Source: Bacillota bacterium (GTDB lineage Bacteria; Bacillota; Clostridia; Christensenellales; Aristaeellaceae). From it: a stretch of DNA of 7,921 bases. The position numbers were made by a program, and so were the translations under genes. Shown in pieces: positions 5,780-7,921 of the stretch. Numbering within the stretch: the first letter of the stretch is position 1; every line of letters starts with the position of its first letter. The notes beneath the pieces are model-generated. The model did not search any database. It had not been told where the DNA came from and worked only from the letters and a program-made list of their open reading frames with translations. The stretch spans positions 1 through 7,921 of the forward strand of contig JAEVYX010000131.1 in the NCBI GenBank assembly GCA_023392515.1, in the 5' to 3' direction.

Positions 5780-5815
5780 AAGGGCGGCATAGCGCGAAAG
5801 CTATGCCGCCCTTTT
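5780..5815 (+). terminator. Strong terminator between convergent genes
   Basis: The perfect 14-bp inverted repeat AAGGGCGGCATAGC / GCTATGCCGCCCTT around a GCGAAA loop ends in TTTT on the plus strand, 22 bases after the FMN-protein stop. On the minus strand the hairpin starts 15 bases after the flavoprotein stop but has only two T residues after it, so it may end that transcript less efficiently. Confidence 0.92.
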
Positions 5816-5827
5816 CGTGTGTTGAGT

Positions 5828-6538
5828 TTACCTTGGCATGCTGCCCTTCAGCCAGCCTTGGGCTTCCCAATGGATTTTATCATAAGGGTTCCAGGCATTT
5901 TTGCGCATCATTCCCCGCATGAGAAGAAACATGATTTTTTGAAAAAGCGGCATTGGCAGGTGATCCATATTTTGCATAGTTGCAGCAACCCGATTTGCCA
6001 GTTTGGCGGCTTTTTTCTCCATGTGCGCCCTTTTCTTGTCGGGAATTTCCGCCCACTTGGTGGCGGCCACGGCTTTTTGAAATTTGAATATACGCCTCAC
6101 ACCCCAGAATTTCAGACTGTTGTGCATCGTTTTGGCGGTATGGTTCAGCCCGGCCCCGGCGGTGGTGGTAACGACGAGCCCCATTTTGTGAAACATCCGG
6201 GGATTGGGGCGGTGGCTGATCCATTGGTAGCACAGGTGGTCCAAAAGTGCTTTCATTTGGCCGGTTACATCCAGCCCATAAACAGGAGAGGAAAGAATGA
6301 TCAGATCCGCTTCCAGCAGCGCCTTGGCGATAGGCTGCAAGCTGTCCGCGTGGGGGCAGGTATCCTCCCCTTTGAAAAAGCAGGAAAAGCAGCCGGTGCA
6401 GAAGTGGGGCATATCCTTTGGCAGAAAAAACTCTGTCACCTCTACAGGGCCATGGGTCTGCAGCTGTTTAAGAAACATATCGGTGGCATGCCATGTGCAT
6501 CCTTTGCGGAGATTGCCATAAACTGCGGTAACTTTCAT
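5828..6538 (-). CDS. Flavodoxin-fold NAD(P)H-dependent oxidoreductase / iron-sulfur flavoprotein-like
   Basis: This 236-residue cytosolic protein of the NADPH-dependent FMN reductase superfamily opens with a flavin phosphate loop (VYGNLRKGCTWHATD, 6-20). It has SSPVYGLDVTGQMKALLDH (83-101), the usual FMN-contact and dimer region, and TTTAGAG (124-130). A compact cysteine cluster Cys47-x2-Cys50-x2-Cys53-x7-Cys61 (FCTGCFSCFFKGEDTC) fits the CX2CX2CX4-7C motif that binds a 4Fe-4S cluster in iron-sulfur flavoproteins; many relatives keep only some of these cysteines. The C-terminal third is basic, with a hydrophobic Met/Leu-rich segment (195-211, PMPLFQKIMFLLMRGMM) and a Trp-containing tail. The ATG overlaps the stop of the TetR gene by 4 bases (ATGA), with a GGGAAGAG ribosome site, so the two are co-translated and probably induced together. 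The electron donor and acceptor (quinone, nitro or azo compound, or ferredoxin) are unknown. Confidence 0.85.
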   Translation of the reverse strand: MKVTAVYGNLRKGCTWHATDMFLKQLQTHGPVEVTEFFLPKDMPHFCTGCFSCFFKGEDTCPHADSLQPIAKALLEADLIILSSPVYGLDVTGQMKALLDHLCYQWISHRPNPRMFHKMGLVVTTTAGAGLNHTAKTMHNSLKFWGVRRIFKFQKAVAATKWAEIPDKKRAHMEKKAAKLANRVAATMQNMDHLPMPLFQKIMFLLMRGMMRKNAWNPYDKIHWEAQGWLKGSMPR

Positions 6539-7236
6539 AAATGCTCTTCCCTTTCCATCATTTCGTGGGCGGATGCGCGAAGATTGCTTGAGGTGTCATG
6601 CTTTGCGTAAGTCTTGTTAAAGTGGCGGATATGGCGCAAAAAGAGTTCCTTTGCTTCCTTAACGCCTTCCTCGGTGTTGTCATATTTATACGAAATCAAA
6701 AAAACCGGGGAAAAGAAAGCCAGTGCCATCGCGTAAGGGTCCGCATCGATGAATAAGCCTGCCTTGATCATGGACGAAAACAGGAGTGACTGGTACATCA
6801 GCGCGTCGTCAAAGGAAAGCTTCCGGTAAAGCTGTGCGATGCTGTCGGACCGGTACTGTTCCAAGGTCAGCATTTTTCGCAGCTTTACGCTGATTTCATC
6901 GGTGAAATAGAAATCGAAAATACGCTCGGCCAAGGCACAGAATTCATCATCTGTCATGTACCGGTACATTTCCACCGCTGCCTCATCCACCAAAAACTCT
7001 CCGCTGTCATCGGTCAATTGGACCTGCTGAAAAAACATGTTTGCCCGGGAACTGTTTTCGGCCAGAATGGCATCGAAAATGGCCTGCTTGCTTTGAAAAT
7101 GGTTATAGAGCGAGCTTTCCTTCATGTGAACCGCCCTGGCAATGTCCCGCACGGATACGGCACTAAATCCGCTTACGGAAAACAGGCTCAGCGCTTCTTT
7201 CAGGATCAGCTCTCTCGTGTTTTCTCTTCTTGGCAA
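6535..7236 (-). CDS. TetR/AcrR-family transcriptional regulator (autorepressor of a flavoprotein operon)
   Basis: With a TTG start at 7236 the protein is 233 residues, beginning MPRRENTRELILKEALSLFS. AGGAGG (7244-7249 on the minus strand) lies 7 bases upstream of this TTG. An in-frame start at 7323 would add 29 residues unlike the family and has no ribosome site. The N-terminal helix-turn-helix domain covers about residues 5-51 and contains the classic stretch GFSAVSVRDIARAVHMKESS (23-42), followed by LYNHFQSKQAIFDAIL. The remaining helical part (about 60-230) is the variable ligand-binding and dimerisation domain and does not reveal the inducer. It precedes and overlaps the flavoprotein gene by 4 bases. 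Its promoter carries two copies of a palindromic operator, so it most likely represses its own operon until a small ligand, perhaps a substrate of the oxidoreductase, releases it. Confidence 0.93.
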   Translation of the reverse strand: MPRRENTRELILKEALSLFSVSGFSAVSVRDIARAVHMKESSLYNHFQSKQAIFDAILAENSSRANMFFQQVQLTDDSGEFLVDEAAVEMYRYMTDDEFCALAERIFDFYFTDEISVKLRKMLTLEQYRSDSIAQLYRKLSFDDALMYQSLLFSSMIKAGLFIDADPYAMALAFFSPVFLISYKYDNTEEGVKEAKELFLRHIRHFNKTYAKHDTSSNLRASAHEMMEREEHL

Positions 7237-7334
7237 AGTGCAGCCTCCTATTCCTTGCTCCTGCAAGCCGCGGCTCTGGGGGATGGACTTGAGCCGGACC
7301 CTTGCTGTGAGGGGTGAAATCAACTGCCTGCGTA

Positions 7335-7379
7335 AAACGAACAGTTGTTAGCATTATAATAGCTAACGATCGTTCGTTT
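7335..7379. promoter_or_regulatory. Paired operators of the TetR regulator
   Basis: AACGAACAGTTGTTAGC (7336-7352) and, on the opposite strand, AACGAACGATCGTTAGC (7362-7378) match at 14 of 17 positions, forming a large inverted repeat with a 9-base centre. Each copy is itself an imperfect palindrome; the second contains the perfect AACGATCGTT (7365-7374). One copy fills the -35/-10 spacer and the other covers the predicted transcription start, as expected for TetR-family autorepression. Confidence 0.8.
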
Positions 7380-7384
7380 GTCAA
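7356..7384 (-). promoter_or_regulatory. SigA-type promoter of the TetR-flavoprotein operon
   Basis: On the minus strand a perfect -35 TTGACA (7384-7379), a 17-base spacer and a -10 TATTAT (7361-7356) predict a start near 7349. An overlapping TATAAT (7358-7353) would need a 20-base spacer and is less likely. The leader of about 113 bases before the TTG start includes a possible hairpin from CAACTG/CAGTTG (7321-7326, 7342-7347); no riboswitch is recognised. Confidence 0.85.
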
Positions 7385-7420
7385 GAGGATGGTGAAAGAA
7401 ATTTTAAATTTGTCTCAAAC

Positions 7421-7442
7421 AAAAAAAACCGGCGTTAGCCGG
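7421..7442 (-). terminator. Minus-strand rho-independent terminator
   Basis: Read on the minus strand, CCGGC-TAAC-GCCGG is followed directly by eight T residues. This 5-bp GC-rich stem with a tetraloop is a typical intrinsic terminator. It would end transcription from the partial gene at the right edge before it reaches the TetR promoter, although it lies about 230 bases after that gene's stop. Confidence 0.82.
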
Positions 7443-7445
7443 GGG

Positions 7446-7487
7446 CAGCGTGTCGAAAAAGTGGCTACGCCGCTTTTTCGAGTCTGC
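7446..7487. repeat. Long hairpin, A/T-tract arms
   Basis: TCGAAAAAGTGGC (7453-7465) and GCCGCTTTTTCGA (7469-7481) form a 13-bp stem with one T-G wobble (plus-strand RNA) and a 3-base loop. Outer GCAG/CTGC (7446-7449, 7484-7487) could extend it. There is no T tail directly after it on either strand. It looks like part of a dispersed intergenic repeat rather than a terminator, but recurrence elsewhere cannot be checked here. Confidence 0.6.
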
Positions 7488-7528
7488 ACCCTTCACCTGT
7501 GAGCCATGCTCACGGCCGGTGAAGGGTG
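7487..7528. repeat. Nested hairpin with 11-bp outer stem
   Basis: The outer arms CACCCTTCACC (7487-7497) and GGTGAAGGGTG (7518-7528) pair perfectly. Inside them GTGAGC-CAT-GCTCAC (7499-7513) forms a second 6-bp stem. It abuts the previous hairpin and has no poly-T tail. The function is unknown. Confidence 0.62.
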
Positions 7529-7542
7529 GCTTTGGATTTACA

Positions 7543-7565
7543 GTCGGAGGGGTCGCCCCTCCGAC
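7543..7565. repeat. Perfect GC-rich hairpin
   Basis: GTCGGAGGGG-TCG-CCCCTCCGAC is a perfect 10-bp stem with a 3-base loop. It is the third long stem in a row in this gene-free stretch and leads directly into a small hairpin with a T tract. The function is unknown. Confidence 0.62.
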
Positions 7566-7583
7566 ACCTCCCAGAGGTTTTTT
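7566..7583 (+). terminator. Plus-strand terminator-like hairpin 1
   Basis: ACCTC-CCA-GAGGT followed by TTTTT (7579-7583) is a short 5-bp stem with a T run on the plus strand. It follows the GC-rich hairpin with no gap. No plus-strand gene lies upstream of it for more than 1.7 kb, so it either ends a small RNA or is part of a repeat element. Confidence 0.45.
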
Positions 7584-7593
7584 GACAGTCTGA

Positions 7594-7622
7594 GCAACAG
7601 GGAAAGCCCTTGCTGCTTTTTT
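7594..7622 (+). terminator. Plus-strand terminator-like hairpin 2
   Basis: GCA-a-CAGGG (7594-7602) pairs imperfectly with CCCT-t-G-c-TGC (7607-7616) around an AAAG loop, and six T residues follow (7617-7622). It would stop plus-strand transcription before it runs antisense into the partial gene at the right edge. Confidence 0.5.
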
Positions 7623-7670
7623 CGTTTCATGGATTGCTTGCAGTTTTGTAATTATATCCCGTTATAGGTG

Positions 7671-7921
7671 TTACAAAATCAATACATTCCCAAATCCCAG
7701 AGCCTTGGCTTCGTCCGCATAGCCTTTCATCACAAGCTCCTCCGGTGCAGACATGCTTTGCAGCCGTCCCCGAACGCCATAACGGCGGAAGCGAATAAGT
7801 TTCAGCGGCAGCGCGGCTATGCTCCTGCAGCCCAGGGTATCCCGGATACCCTGCAAAACGACCTCTGCATCCACCTCCCCCGGCAGGCAGACGATGCGCA
7901 CTTCAAAGAGTTTTCCATTGT
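7671..7921 (-). CDS. C-terminal part of an unrecognised protein (runs off right edge)
   Basis: The open frame continues to the window edge; about 83 residues are visible, ending in TAA. I do not recognise the protein. A GTG at 7901 could be read as a start but has no ribosome site, and the frame stays open upstream of it, so this is most likely the 3' end of a longer gene. The visible part starts NGKLFEVRIVCLPGE, then has basic LPLKLIRFRRYGVRGRL, an acidic PEELVMKGYADEAK, and ends ALGFGNVLIL. The Gly-x-Gly turn before a terminal strand, after a 'GxxGxL...PEEL' stretch, is weakly like the C-terminal glycine-rich loop of Cas6/RAMP-type proteins. The usual GxG that precedes it is absent and no CRISPR repeats are visible, so this is a low-confidence idea only. 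Its transcript probably ends at the minus-strand terminator at 7421-7442. Confidence 0.5.
   Translation of the reverse strand, partial: NGKLFEVRIVCLPGEVDAEVVLQGIRDTLGCRSIAALPLKLIRFRRYGVRGRLQSMSAPEELVMKGYADEAKALGFGNVLIL

Noticed and set aside
4735..5790. 351-codon open frame antisense to the FMN-binding protein gene
   Set aside because: It has no ribosome site, its start lies inside the terminator hairpin, its His/Gly/Val-rich composition matches no family, and it fully overlaps a gene with clear domains and expression signals. It is a by-product of codon usage.
5819..6610. 263-codon plus-strand open frame over the flavoprotein gene
   Set aside because: It has no ribosome site and low-complexity His/Gly/Phe-rich content, and it lies opposite a gene with recognisable flavodoxin motifs.
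7237..7323. 29-residue N-terminal extension of the TetR gene (start at 7323)
   Set aside because: The TTG at 7323 has no ribosome site and the extra residues are unlike TetR proteins. The TTG at 7236 has AGGAGG at ideal spacing and gives a standard N-terminus.
7421..7622. CRISPR array
   Set aside because: The stems differ in sequence from each other and there is no regularly repeated unit with unique spacers.
7916..7918. ATG near the right edge as start of the last gene
   Set aside because: It is out of frame with the open frame ending at 7671 and gives no matching product. The gene most likely begins outside the window.

Overview
This window looks like chromosomal DNA from an anaerobic, fermentative bacterium, most likely a Bacillota/Clostridia member. 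The signs are strong AGGAGG-type ribosome binding sites, frequent GTG and TTG starts (three of the eight genes), compact hairpin-T terminators and moderately GC-rich DNA. The two exported proteins carry type I signal peptides without a lipobox cysteine. That is unusual for a classical monoderm, so a diderm Bacillota, Synergistota or Christensenellales-like source is possible. No rRNA, tRNA, insertion sequence or CRISPR array was seen.

Left half (1-4457): an amino-acid uptake and 2-oxo-acid reduction locus. Reading leftwards from a promoter near 2440 is a tight operon: a fold-type I PLP aminotransferase (1209-2381), a GldA/HcxA-type metal-dependent dehydrogenase (85-1206, GTG start, 2-nt gap) and the start of an amino-acid ABC permease (TTG start at 92, 8-nt overlap, running off the left edge). 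Reading rightwards from a separate, near-consensus promoter (2567-2595) is a family 3 amino-acid ABC substrate-binding protein (2631-3431). It is followed by a strong terminator or attenuator (3454-3495) and then, only about 20 bases later, an L-lactate/L-2-hydroxyisocaproate dehydrogenase homologue (3522-4457). Together these genes suggest import of an amino acid, transamination to a 2-oxo acid, and reduction to a 2-hydroxy acid by one or both of two unrelated dehydrogenases. Branched-chain or aromatic amino acids are plausible substrates, but this is inferred from family and context.

Middle (4458-5815): a 210-base intergenic region with a clear promoter (TTGACG-17-TATACT) and a palindrome at the transcription start drives a secreted FMN-binding-domain protein (4669-5757). 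It has one canonical flavinylation motif (DAQSGAT) and a C-terminal domain with a related but altered motif (DVTSSAT). The gene ends in a strong terminator and converges on the next operon.

Right part (5828-7384): an autoregulated two-gene operon on the minus strand. A TetR-family regulator (TTG start at 7236) overlaps by 4 nt a flavodoxin-fold oxidoreductase with a CX2CX2CX7C cysteine cluster. Its promoter carries two inverted copies of a 17-18-bp operator that bracket the -10 box; one copy fills the -35/-10 spacer exactly.

Far right (7385-7921): a roughly 285-base gene-free stretch packed with hairpins. It holds a minus-strand terminator with an 8-T tail, three long perfect or near-perfect stems and two plus-strand terminator-like hairpins. 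After it comes the C-terminal end of an unrecognised minus-strand gene that runs off the right edge.
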